Shown here one piece after another: positions 31,737 through 42,900 of a DNA stretch of 64,000 nt (position 1 is its first letter; each line of letters begins with the position of its first letter). The notes below the pieces were generated by a model. That model made no database searches. It worked only from the letters and a program-made list of their open reading frames with translations, and had not been told where the DNA came from. Both the position numbers and the translations under genes were made by a program. The stretch spans positions 1 to 64,000 of the forward strand of contig JACEFZ010014487.1 in assembly GCA_014155875.1 (NCBI GenBank). Direction: 5' to 3'. The DNA comes from Cepaea nemoralis. Taxonomy: Eukaryota; Mollusca; Gastropoda; Stylommatophora; Helicidae.

Positions 31737-32711
31737 CTAACCCTGAAAATTTGTGTTACCATTTTTGGTGCAGTTTTGTAGACAGTTTTGTATCTGACTG
31801 GTGTACATACAATGTAGCATGCATATTACAACACTTCACTCAAATTCCATACTGATTCTCACACATTCTGCTACACTTCGTTCAAATAGTATATTGGCTT
31901 TTATGCATATTGCCACACTTCAATTTTTTGTATTGTTTGTCTTCAAAACCCGGCTACAGCTCTCAGAAAATGTAGACATTGTGGCAGTGTGCTGTATTGT
32001 CTCCTGGGAAATCTACAATGAGCTAACTTAACAACTAAGCAATGTAGCAAGCAAGCTATCTACTCAAGCTGATAGGACAGGATGAGAAAATTCAACCTTT
32101 AGTTCTAGTCTGGCATGACAAATAGACAAATCTGAAATAGGAAACTATGACACAGAATTTGTATGAAAAAGAAACTGTGATATTTTGAAGTTATAATCCA
32201 CTGTTAACTTCCCTACTAAAGTATTTATACTTGTGTTGACTGCGACATCCTGTAAAGGATATGCAACTAACTAAGTGAAGTAAAAGACAGTATCGAATTC
32301 AATCTTACAGAGGTCTTATAAATCAACAAACAATGCTCATTGAATGAAGTTAACAACAAACAGAAAAGAATCAGACTTGTCCATTTGTCACACCTCTTGA
32401 AAGAAAAACTAATTGTTATTTGCAAAATTCTACTGAAATAAGCAAGAGCCATGCACCTTTAGTATTTGCAGACAAACTATTTAAATATAACAATTAAAAA
32501 GAATGAATTCCCTCAGTGAGCTTAAACACAGAAGCCACAAACAATAAACTAGACAATTTATTGCCTGGCATAGTTTACTGCATCTAATCAGGTGCATACT
32601 GCTGCATTACATAAACTGAATACCCCCACATAGGCAGGGAGATTACACTAATTCTAAGGCAGACATGAAGTATTCATTTCCACAATGTAATATAGTAAAG
32701 TAATGAAAAGT
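31737..32711. other. Intron with a SINE-A tail fragment
   Basis: At about 32230-32276 the text gttgactgcgacatcctgta plus aaggatatgcaactaactaa is a 3' end of SINE-A without its head. Small repeats of cacttc-aaattccatac/tatt type occur at 31830-31925. No exon seen. Confidence 0.55.
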
Positions 32712-33000
32712 GAAGGTGTTGTGGTTGTGTAGTGGTTAATGCACTTGCCTGCTGGCTCAGTGGCCATGAGCTCAAGTCTTCAAGGCAGGATTAATTGTGA
32801 CTATATGGCTCAGCCTCACAACATGAGTAGCAGATAATTGTGACTATATGGCTCAGCCTCACAACACAGGTAACAGAGAATTGTCTGGGAGGTTGTTGTT
32901 CTTGAGCTCGATCACCCTGAGTTGTCCATGCTTATAGATCTAGGATAGGTGCTGACTGAGTGTCATCCCAGTGCAAATGTACAGATCACAAAGTCACAAT
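32712..33000 (+). mobile_element. SINE-D, tRNA-derived
   Basis: The head ttgtgtagtggttaatgcac is an A-box-like tRNA start, and gagctcaagtcttc is a worn B box 45 nt later. An internal duplication of about 50 bp containing tgactatatggctcagcctc (at about 32799 and 32847) is a local expansion. Only one copy is seen in this window. Confidence 0.6.
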
Positions 33001-33229
33001 AAATAACTACAGACTTCGAGGTAAAGCAAAGTAATGCCTAATTGGCCTGCGGTTTTAAACTACTGAAATACGGTCAAGAAAATCGAATGGCAGATAGGGC
33101 CAAAACGTTGCCAAGCCAAAATGTTGCTGAGTTAAATTGGTGCAGAGCCAAAGTGGATCAGAGCCGAAGTGGATCAGAGCCAAAGTGGATCAGAATCAAA
33201 GATGAGCACATTTCATGTCAAATGTATTA

Positions 33230-33718
33230 TCAGAAGGCATGCTATCCTAAACAGAAAGAAATAAGATGCTACACAGAGAAGGAATGCTATCCTAAAAGAA
33301 AGAAATAAGATGTGACACCTAGAAGGATGATACCCAAAAAGAAAGAAATAAGACACCACTCCTAGAAGGATGATATACTAAACAGAAAGAAATAAGATGC
33401 CACACTTAGAAGGATGATATCCTAAACAGAAAGAAATAAGATGCCCCATTTAGAAGGCAAGCTATCCTAAATAGAAAGAAATAAGATGCACACAAAGAAG
33501 GCATGCTATCCTAAACAGAAAGAAATAAGATGCCACACACAGAAGGCATGCTATCCTAAATAGAAATAATAAAATGCCACATCCAGAAGGCATGATATCC
33601 TAAACAGACAGAAATAAAACGCCACACACAGAAGGCAGGCTATCCTAACAGACAGAAATAAGATGCCATACACAGAAGGCAGACTATCCTAACAGACAGA
33701 AAAAGATGCCACACACGG
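33230..33718. repeat. Minisatellite of about 45 bp
   Basis: About eleven units of ggcatgctatcctaaacaga plus aagaaataagatgccacacacagaa, with variable cacac and length. An 88-codon frame at its left edge is not supported as a gene. Confidence 0.9.
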
Positions 33719-34039
33719 ATGTCATGCTATCCGGAATAGAAAGAATACATTTAAACAAACAGAACTTATTGATTTTACTGCAGAGCAATCTTCCTGATAT
33801 CAATACAACTGTGCTCCAATCTAATCTTCAGATCCCACTAGGGGTATCTCATCTCAGTACTTGTACCTCATCACACCATCAAATTCTCCAATCACATATA
33901 CACACCTTAAACACAACATTGTGTATGTTGACACAATTCTCTGTCATATACCATTATATCTTTCTATGAATATATCTTGGTAAGAAATCCCTAAAGATGG
34001 TCTTCAAATTTAAACTGTAAAACAGAAAAGGGAGCTAAC

Positions 34040-34137
34040 CTTGTTCGTTGAAGCTGTCGCTCGGGTCTGGTACTCTGACTGACTGTCGGGGTGGGATGGG
34101 GGGTGGTGTGGACATGGCATCATATCCTGGTGGAAGA
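34040..34137 (-). CDS. ANKS1: ANKS1-like gene, proline-rich SH3-ligand exon
   Basis: A 98-nt exon between a strong acceptor (gtttcttttctag, from 34137) and a donor (CAAG|GTTAGC, 34039). Phase 2 in and phase 1 out match the exons on both sides (51481-51307 and 31736-31594). It encodes LPPGYDAMSTPPPIPPRQSV and then an acidic segment with DPSDSF. The core PPPIPPR is a proline-rich motif that can bind SH3 domains, and tyrosine in PGYDAM could be a phosphosite. No alternative frame is open with both splice signals. I am confident that it is an exon, somewhat less so that the gene is ANKS1. Confidence 0.8.
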
Positions 34138-34194
34138 CTAGAAAAGAAACAGTGAAGGTCAGAAACAAATGCATGGTATTTTTTTTCTTTCTTT

Positions 34195-34261
34195 CTTACA
34201 GCTTCCTTGCCTGCCTACCTGCCTGCCTGCCTGTCTTTTTTTTTTTTTTTTTTTATTTATT

Positions 34262-34349
<88 letters not shown>

Positions 34350-34375
34350 TTTCTTTCTTTCTTTCCTTCTTTTTA
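34195..34375. repeat. (CCTG)n and (TTTC)n microsatellite
   Basis: A short CCTG/CCTA tract, a T run of about 20, then about 30 TTTC units with a few TTC interruptions. The frames rich in F/L/S or K/E/R are artefacts. Confidence 0.95.
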
Positions 34376-34711
34376 AATCCTAATCTACCATACTGTGCTG
34401 TTGAAAACAATAAGGCTATATATTCTTGATTGTGTTGTGTTGTTTGACCATCAAGAATGATGATGACCATTCATTAAATCCAGTTGGGATGAAAGTATGG
34501 AACCGTGAGTTCTAAGATGGCTGATAAGTGCATAAGACATGCGCACTGTCTTGCTTTCCCAACATCACACTCAGCACTGCATCTCAAAAGTAACCAAACC
34601 CCAAAACCTCATGAATCATAGATGAGAATGCCATTGCTCTAATGCATGTTGGCCCCATAAAGACATGTAACAGTGCCCTTATTCACATATAAACAAACAT
34701 CAAGTTTTCAT

Positions 34712-34857
34712 AGATACTCAGAGGTCAAACAAGCAGACATCCAGATACTCAGAGGTCAAACAAGCAGACATCCAGATACTCAGATGTCAAACAGACAGAC
34801 ATCCAGATAATCAGAGGTCAAACAAACAGATATCCAGATACCCAGAGGTCAAACAGA
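34712..34857. repeat. 31-bp minisatellite, left part
   Basis: About five units of agaggtcaaacagacagaca plus tccagatactc. The array is cut by a unique insertion at 34858-35143 and resumes afterwards. Confidence 0.95.
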
Positions 34858-35143
34858 ATGAACGAAAATCTTTATTTTCAAAGGGTTAAGAATTGGGCAC
34901 GCAGGGCCGGTCTGACATTCTGCCCTTCTTCACAATTTCTCTCTTACACTCTTTCATTCAACATCACTTATGAAGCAAATTTTTGACAATAAAAGAACAA
35001 TAGCATTATAACGCATGAAAAATAATCAATAACAAATGACTCACTGAGGCAATGTTTAACATGGGCATTATAAATACCTAAGGAAGGTGTAGAGTGCCAT
35101 ACATATGGCAATGTTTTTTGGCTAGTTGTCGTTTAAGATAATT
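34858..35143 (-). mobile_element. Insertion in the 31-bp array: LINE-like 3' end
   Basis: A 286-bp non-repetitive segment splits the array. On the minus strand it ends tgaaaataaagattttcgttcat, with an AATAAA signal near its 3' end, as in a 5'-truncated LINE or a processed transcript. No coding text is left, and clear target-site duplications cannot be separated from array sequence. Confidence 0.5.
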
Positions 35144-36732
35144 ACATCCAGATACCCAGAGGTCAAACAGCAGACATCCAGATACTCAGAGGTCAAACAG
35201 ACAGACATACAGATACTCAGAGGTCACAAAGACAAACATTCAGATACTCAGAGGTCAAACAGACAGACATCCAGATATTAAGAGCTCAAACAGACAGACA
35301 TCCAGATACTTAGAGGCCAAAAAAGCAGACATCCATTTACTCAGAGGTCAAATAGCAGACATCCAGATACTCAGAGGTCAAACAGACAGACATCCAGATA
35401 CTCAGAGGTCAAACAGACAGACATACAGATACTCAGAGGTCAAACAGGCAGACATTCAGATACTCAGAGGTCAAACAGACAGACATCCAGATACTCAGAG
35501 GTCAAACAGACATACATCCAGATACTCAGAGGTCAAACAGACAAGACATCCAGATACTTAGAGGTCAAACAGACAGACATCCAGATACTCAGAGGCCACA
35601 CAGACAGACATCCAGATAATCAGAGGTCAAACAGACAGACATCCAGATACTCAGAGGTCAAACAGACAGACATCCAGATACTTAGAGGTCATACAGACAG
35701 ACATCCAGATACTCAGGGGTCAAACAGGCAGACATTCAGATAGTCAGGGGTCACACAGACAGACATCCAGATACTCAGAGGTCAAACAGACAGACATCCA
35801 GATACTCAAGATGTCAAACAGACAGACATCCAGATACATAAGATGTCAAACAGACAGGCCAGATACCCAGAGGTCAAACAGACAGACGTCCAGATACCCA
35901 GAGGTCAAACAGACAGACATCCAGTTACTCAGAGGTCAAATAGATAGACATCCAGATACTCAGAGGTCAAAATGATAGACATCCAGATACTCAGAGGTCA
36001 AACAGACAGACATCCAGATACTTAGAGGTCAAACAGACAGACATCCAGATACACAGGGGTCAAACAGGCAGACATTCAGATAGTCAGGGGTCACACAGAC
36101 AGACATCCAAAGAGGTCAAACAGGCAGACATCCAGATACTCAAGATGTCAAACAGACTGGCCAGATACTCAGAGGTCAAACAGACAGACATCCAGATACC
36201 CAGAGGTCAAACAGACAGACATCCAGTTACTCAGAGGTCAAACAGACAGACATCCAGATACTCAGAGGTCACACAGACAGACATCCAGATACTCAGAGAT
36301 CACACAGACAGACATCCAGATACTCAGAGGTCAAACAGACAGGCCAGATACCCAGTGGTCAAACAGACAGACCAGCAGACACTCAAAGGTCAAACAGACA
36401 GACATCCAGATACTCAGAGGTCAAACAGACAGGTCAGATACCCAGAGGTCAAACAGATGGATATCAAGATACCCAGAGGTCAAACAGACAGACATCCAGA
36501 CACTCAAAGGTCAAACAGACAGGCATCCAGATACTCAGAGGTCAAACAGACAGGCATCCAGATACTCAGAGGTCAAACAGACAGACATCCAGACACTCAA
36601 AGGTCAAACAGACAGGCATCCAGATACTCAGAGGTCAAACAGACAGGCCAGATACCCAGAGGTCAAACAAACAGACATCTAGATATCCAGAGGTCAAACA
36701 GACAGACATCTAGACACTCAAAGGTCCAACAG
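35144..36732. repeat. 31-bp minisatellite, main part
   Basis: About 50 units of the same 31-bp repeat, rich in CAGA. Variants include shortened cagacaggccagatac units (25 bp) that cluster after 35840. A 200-codon plus frame (QTDRHPDTQRSN repeats) is a by-product of unit length. Confidence 0.95.
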
Positions 36733-36904
36733 TGTCAACATGTCTAGTTCTCTGCCCAAGTTCTGCATGAATGATTGTCATGCCAATGTATTCCCATACT
36801 GCTCCGGCACTGACTCATGTTTACAGTGTATGTGTAACTGTTTCAGTCGTGCTGTGTTTCTGATCCACACTTTTTTTCTTTTTTTTTTAATTCGCATATC
36901 CTTT

Positions 36905-37135
36905 ACAGGACATTGCTGTCAACATCAGCATCTTTCAGCTGATTGTTGATCTCTTGGCAAGATTACGTTCAGTAGTTTGCCATTGCTTTCTAAGCGGCCG
37001 GCTCATTATCCCGCAAGTCACCAGCACGGGTAGAACCGCTTCCAATTCTCATGCGCTGCGAGACACTGCATGGATAAACAGGATTACGGAGAAAGTCATG
37101 TAACCCCTCGGCCAGAGAGACCGGCTGATCCACAC
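36905..37135 (-). mobile_element. SINE-A, reverse copy
   Basis: On the minus strand: gccggtctctctggccgagg head, gaattggaagcggttctacc near the B-box position, central gaaagcaatggcaaactactga, and tail cctgtaaaggatatgcgaat. It is good match to 54008-54245. A T-rich tract follows its 3' end. Confidence 0.85.
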
Positions 37136-37159
37136 TGTCGTACTCATTTAACACAACTA

Positions 37160-37385
37160 ACTGATTCAGTGACGAAGGATAATATATCGCCAAATGTGAC
37201 ATCCCATTTGAAAAAAAGGATGATATATGGCCGTACTAGGGTCTTTGTGTTATTTATTGTGTTTCGTGGTATCTTCCACAATTTCAATGCTCAGAGAATG
37301 GAAATTGACATTATTTATAATATTTGTTTATTTGATTGTGTACCATGTTTGGTCCAAACCTACTTCTTGTTTGGCAGTGAATCAG
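37160..37385 (-). mobile_element. MITE candidate, copy 2
   Basis: Ends CTGATTCAGTGACGAAGG and CTTGTTTGGCAGTGAATCAG are imperfect inverted repeats. TTAA follows the right end and CTAA precedes the left. The interior matches 31087-31309 in reverse. A 30-bp spacer separates it from SINE-A, whereas in copy 1 they touch. Confidence 0.55.
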
Positions 37386-37705
37386 TTAAATATTCTATTC
37401 TCATCTTTCAATGCACATAAATGTTCTAGTGCTAAGAAAGTTGTTCTTGCCTTTTGTATTGTTATGAAATATCTCTGTTGCTCCCTATCTGTGTCCACGC
37501 TGCTGCCTAAACAGATGTGATTTCACCTCCTGAAGTGAGGTGACACCAAGGGAGACAGGATTATCATTTGCTTGATCTATTCTCATTATCCTTCTTTTTG
37601 CTATGAATGTTTAGACCTAATTGTTTTGATCTTAAATCAAGAGTATTTAGTTTATCTTGCATTTGACTGTGTGTGTTCATACTGTTTGTAAGCTGCCCTA
37701 ATCAC
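37386..37705. other. Unassigned intron stretch
   Basis: A/T-rich, with no exon or repeat copy recognised. Confidence 0.5.
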
Positions 37706-37882
37706 TGATTTCTCAAATCTTCAAACAGTAACACAACCCTAAGAATAAACAGATTTCTCAAATCTTCAAACTGTAACACAACTCACAGAATAAACACATT
37801 TCTCAAATCTTTAAACAGTAATACAACCCACAGAACAAACACATTTCTCAAGTCTTCACACAGTAATACCACCCAGTCAAGC
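37706..37882. repeat. Minisatellite of about 47 bp, four units
   Basis: Four units of acatttctcaaatcttcaaa plus cagtaacacaacccacagaataaac, the last one diverged. A triple of tcatcaatattacacaa-like words follows at 37950-37995. Confidence 0.85.
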
Positions 37883-38124
37883 CACAGAACAAACAAGTCT
37901 CCCAACACAAGGCGTCATGCAAGAAAGCAAGCTGCATCACTGGGCAATAGTCATCGATATTACACAACAGTCATCAATATTACACAAAAGTCATTGTTTT
38001 AGTCCCCACAGCAGTTTCCTGCCATGAGTCTGTGATGTGACAGTGCCATCACATTTTAACAGCACTAAAATCACAACGACCATTGACACAATTTATTTTC
38101 ATTTCTCTCCACATTTTTTTTTCT

Positions 38125-38285
38125 GCATACCCTATTACAGGACATCGCTGTCAATACAAGCATTTTACACTGTTGTTGATTTCTTGGCAAGATTACGCTC
38201 AGTAGTTTGCCATTACTTTCTGAGCGGTCGGCTCACAAATCCCGTAAGTAATGGGCGTGGCAAGAACCGCTACTGATTCTCGCGC
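38125..38285 (-). mobile_element. SINE-A, 5'-truncated reverse copy
   Basis: It contains the central and 3' parts of SINE-A (cagtagtttgccattacttt and ggacatcgctgtcaatacaa on the plus strand). The head is replaced by the RTE-like LINE end at 38286. Confidence 0.75.
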
Positions 38286-39305
38286 AGCTGTCATCATCAT
38301 GTGCCATGCTTAAAAGTACAGGCGGTTATGGGTCACCATCTCACACAAACACCAGAGCCTCGGATCAGCTCTGAATCCTTGTCCTGATTATGCCATGTGG
38401 TCAAGCTATCCAGGTATCTATTTCCTGGTCTTCACCTTGCTTTTTTCCCATCAAGTTTGCCTGTTGTCAGGAAGTTTTCAAGTGTATCTGGCCCTACAAT
38501 TTCTTGGCTGTCAACATCCAATTTCTCTGATCACATTAAAGTTTTCATCTGTTCCTTAAAGGAATGCTTCATTCTGCTTTCTGTACATACATGGCATACT
38601 TCCTCAAAAACCACATTTCCACTGCCAGAAGATTTTTCTGAGTTTGTCTCCTTATTGTCCATGTTTCACATATGTACAAGAGTACAGTTTCTATTTGGCA
38701 CTTTAACACTTTTAATTGACAGCTTTTTATTGGTGAGAATACTTTCCGTCTTAGAAAAGGCAATTTTTGCCATGGTGGTTCTTGTTCTAATATCTACAAG
38801 GCACCTTGTTGAGTGTTCCGAGATAGACTACTCTATTGAAAGCCTTTGTGCAGTCAACAAAGCAGAGATGTAGGTCTATGTTTAGTTCTATTGAAAGCTC
38901 TATTGGTTTTCTCAGTGAATATACAGTATCAGTTGTACCCCTGTCTTACATACCCACACTGTTCTTCCCTTATTTCTGATGATGTTTTCTACATAACCTC
39001 TGGTATTACGATTCTTAGCAAAATCTTTGTGATGTGACCCCTTATGCTAATTGTTCAATGTTGATCACATTCTAAGGTTCTTCATTTCTTCTAGACTGCA
39101 AAAAAAAGTGTAAATTAACCTAAGTCAGGAGGTATGTCTCCAGTATCATATACTGTGTTCAGCAGTCTGGTGACATGGTGTATTCCATATTCTTCTAAGG
39201 CACTGATAATTTCAGCTGTGATTCATCTAGACCAAGGGTCTTGCTAGATTTCACATAGTTAAGGGCATTCTGAACCTCCATCTTCAAAATTGGTGGTCTT
39301 TCATT
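38286..39305 (-). pseudogene. RTE-like LINE remnant with RT pieces
   Basis: On the minus strand, from 39300 down: PPILKMEVQNALNYVKSSKT (a GKxPGxD-type RT region), EYGI-like and YDTGDIP-like text, NRxF/AF-like pieces, and then LLYICETWTIRRQTQKNLLAVEMWF (38569-38763), the C-terminal ECW/E-type tail of RTE/CR1-like RTs. It ends with gcatggcacatgatgatgac, i.e. an (ATG)n 3' end. Frame changes and stops are frequent. A second tail of this kind is at 62.54 kb. Confidence 0.7.
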
Positions 39306-39524
39306 GTCACTAAATAAACAGAAGACAGGCAAAAAGGCGGCATGGCAAGAGATGAGTACAAGGCAAAGCTATGGCACTGAATACTGCTGCAAGGATAAAC
39401 ATGCCAGAGCATGTTACAAGGTGCTCCTGATGATGCTGAGAGGTGAGTTGGAAGAGGAGGACAAAGAGACACTATCCAAGGAAAGCATGTCCCTTGGTGT
39501 TTCGTTCAACCCCAACCCAAAGTT
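39306..39524. other. Unrecognised open segment
   Basis: A plus-strand frame (MSLNKQKTGKKAAWQEMSTR..., then LRGELEEEDKETLSK) is open but short. It may be part of a transposon. No similarity recognised. Confidence 0.3.
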
Positions 39525-39665
39525 GATTTTCTGGGCAAGTTTACATTCAGTAGTTTGCCACTGCTTTCTGAACAGAAAGTCAATGTAGAAGTCCAGCTGA
39601 CCAGTGTAGGGAACGATCTCTGCCACCAGCGAACCGAAAGTTCAAGCGCAGGCGCATTAATCCCC
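39525..39665 (-). mobile_element. SINE-A fragment
   Basis: Contains gggcaagtttacattcagta and gtttgccactgctttctgaa on the plus strand, matching the centre of SINE-A. The tail is missing and the head is decayed. Confidence 0.6.
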
Positions 39666-39980
39666 CACGGCCATGCAAACTGCCTAACAGGACAGAAAGA
39701 GCCAGAGAAAAGACACATGCACAGCAAAGCAAAATATCATGAATAATATTTTCATCCAGCATACACACAAACATGAGATACTGTACATGCTTTTTTTAAG
39801 TTTGAAGAAACCCGTTGTAGGGTTTTATATATATATATAGGAATTGGCCCCATTATGCTGTCACATCTACATGCTATGATGAGTCTGTGATGTGACAGTC
39901 TTCACATTCTTGAGGCCTGACAGCAAGAAGGAGTAGTTGGTCAAGCTTGTCTTCTGTTGATGGATGATAAATGCAGGTGG

Positions 39981-42900
39981 CAAACCCGAGACCGACTGCA
40001 CTCATGGCACTATCAACGTAGCCAACTATCACTTCCACTAAAAAACCCTAGTCCAATCACACTCATGGCACTATCAACGTAGCTAACTACCACTTCCACT
40101 AACAAACCCTAGTCTGACCACACTCATGGCACTATCAACGTAGCTAACTACCACTTCCACTAACAAACCCTAGTCCAATCACACTCATGGCACTATCAAC
40201 GTAGCTAACTACCACTTCCACTAACAAACCCTAGTCTGACCACACTCATGGCACTATCAACGTAGCTAACTACCACCTCCACTAACAAATCCGAGTCCAA
40301 TCACACTCATGGCACTATCAACGTAGCTAACTACCACTTCCACTAACAAACCCTAGTCCAATCACACTCATGGCACTATCAACGTAGCTACCTACCACTT
40401 CCACTAACAAACCCTAGTCCAATCACACTCATGGCACTATCAATGTAGCTAACTACCACTTCCACTAACAAACCCTAGTCCAATCACACTCATGGCACTA
40501 TCAACGTAGCTAACTACCACTTCCACTAACAAACCCTAGTCCAATCACACTCATGGCACTATCAACGTAGCTAACTACCACTTCCACTAACAAGCCCTAG
40601 TCCAATCACACTCATGGCACTATCAACGTAGCTAACTACAACTTCCACTAACAAACCCTAGTCCAATCACACTCATGGCACTATCAACGTAGCTAACTAC
40701 CACTTCCACTAACAAACCCTAGTCCGACCACAATCATGGCACTATCAATGTAGCTAACTACCACCTCCACTAACAAAGCCTAGTCCAATCACACTCATGG
40801 CACTATCAAAGTAGCTAACTACCACCTCCACTAACAAACCCTAGTCCAATCACACTCATGGCACTATCATCGTAGCTAACTACCACCACCACTAACAAAC
40901 CCTAGTCCAATCACACTCATGGCACTATCAACGTAGCTAACTACCACCTCCACTAACAAACCCTAGTCTGACCACACTCATGGCACTATCAACGTAGCTA
41001 ACTACCACCTCCACTAACAAGCCCTAGTCCAATCACACTCATGGCACTATCAACGTAGCTAACTACCACTTCCACTAACAAATCCTAGTCCAATCACACT
41101 CATGGCACTATCAACATAACTAACTACCACTTCCACTAACAAACCCTAGTCCAATCACACTCATGGCACTATCAACGTAGCTAACTACCACCTGCGCTAA
41201 CAAACCCTAGTCCAATCACACTCATGGCACTATCAACGTAGCTAACTACCACTTCCACTAACAAACCCTAGTCCAATCACACTCATGGCACTATCAACGT
41301 AGCTAACTACCACTTCCACTAACAAACCCTAGTCCAATCACACTCATGGCACTATCAACGTAGCTAACTACCACTTCCACTAACAAACCCTAGTCCAATC
41401 ACACTCATGGCACTATCAACGTAGCTAACTACCACTTCCACTAACAAACCCTAGTCTGACCACACTCATGGCACTATCAACGTAGCTAACTACCACTTCC
41501 ACTAACAAACCCTAGTCCAATCACACTCATGGCACTATCAACGTAGCTAACTACCACTTCCACTAACAAACCCTAGTCTGACCACACTCATGGCACTATC
41601 AATGTAGCTAACTACCACCTCCACTAACAAACCCTAGTCCAATCACACTCATGGCACTATCAACGTAGCTAACTACCACTTCCACTAACAAACCTTAGTC
41701 CAATCACACTCATGGCACTATCAACGTTGCTAACTACCACTTCCACTAACATACCCTAGTCCAATCACAATCATGGCACTATCAACGTAGCTAACTACCA
41801 CTTCCACTAACAAACCCTAGTCCAATCACACTCATGGTACTATCAACGTAGCTAACTACCACCTCCACTAACAAACCCTAGTCCGACCACACTCATGGCA
41901 CTATCAACGTAGCCATCTATCACTTCCAGTAACAAGCCCTAGTCCGACCACACTCATGGCACTATCAACGTAGCTAACTACCACTTCCACTAACAAACCC
42001 TAGTCCGACCACACTCATGGCACTATCAACGTAGCTAACTACCACTTCCACTAACAACCCCTAGTCCAATCACACTCATGGCACTATCAACGTAGCTAAC
42101 TACCACTTCCACTAACAAACCCTAGTCTGACCACACTCATAGCACTATCAACGTAGCTAACTACCACTTCCACTAACAAACCCTAGTCCAATCACACTCA
42201 TGGCACTATCAACGTAGCTAACTGCCACTTCCACTAACAAACCCTAGTCCAATCACACTCATGGCACTATCAACGTAGCTAACTACCACTTCCACTAACA
42301 AACCCTAGTCCAATCACACTCATGGCACTATCAACGTAGCTAACTACCACCTGCACTAACAAACCCTAGTCCAATCACACTCATGGCACTATCAACGTAG
42401 CTAACTACCACTTCCACTAACAAACCCTAGTCCAATCGCACTCATGGCACTATCAACGTAGCTAACTACCACTTCCACTAACAAACCCTAGTCCAATCAC
42501 ACTCATGGATCTATCAACGTAACTAACTACCACTTCCACTAACAAACCCTAGTCCAATCACACTCATGGCACTATCAACGTAGCTAACTACCACTTCCAC
42601 TAACAAACCCTAGTCTGACCACACTCATGGCACTATCAACGTAGCTAACTACCACTTCCACTAACAAACCCTAGTCCAATCACACTCATGGCACTATCAA
42701 CGTAGCTAACTACCACTTCCACTAACAAACCCTAGTCTGACCACACTCATGGCGCTATCAATGTAGCTAACTACCACCTCCACTAACAAACCCTAGTCCA
42801 ATCACACTCATGGCACTATCAACGTAGCTAACTACCACTTCCACTAACAAACCCTAGTCCAATCACACTCATGGCACTATCAACGTAGCTAACTACCACT

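Noticed and set aside
36145..36747. 200-codon QTDRHPDTQRSN repeat protein
   Set aside because: Translation of the 31-bp array; frames change between unit types and there is no splice or start support.
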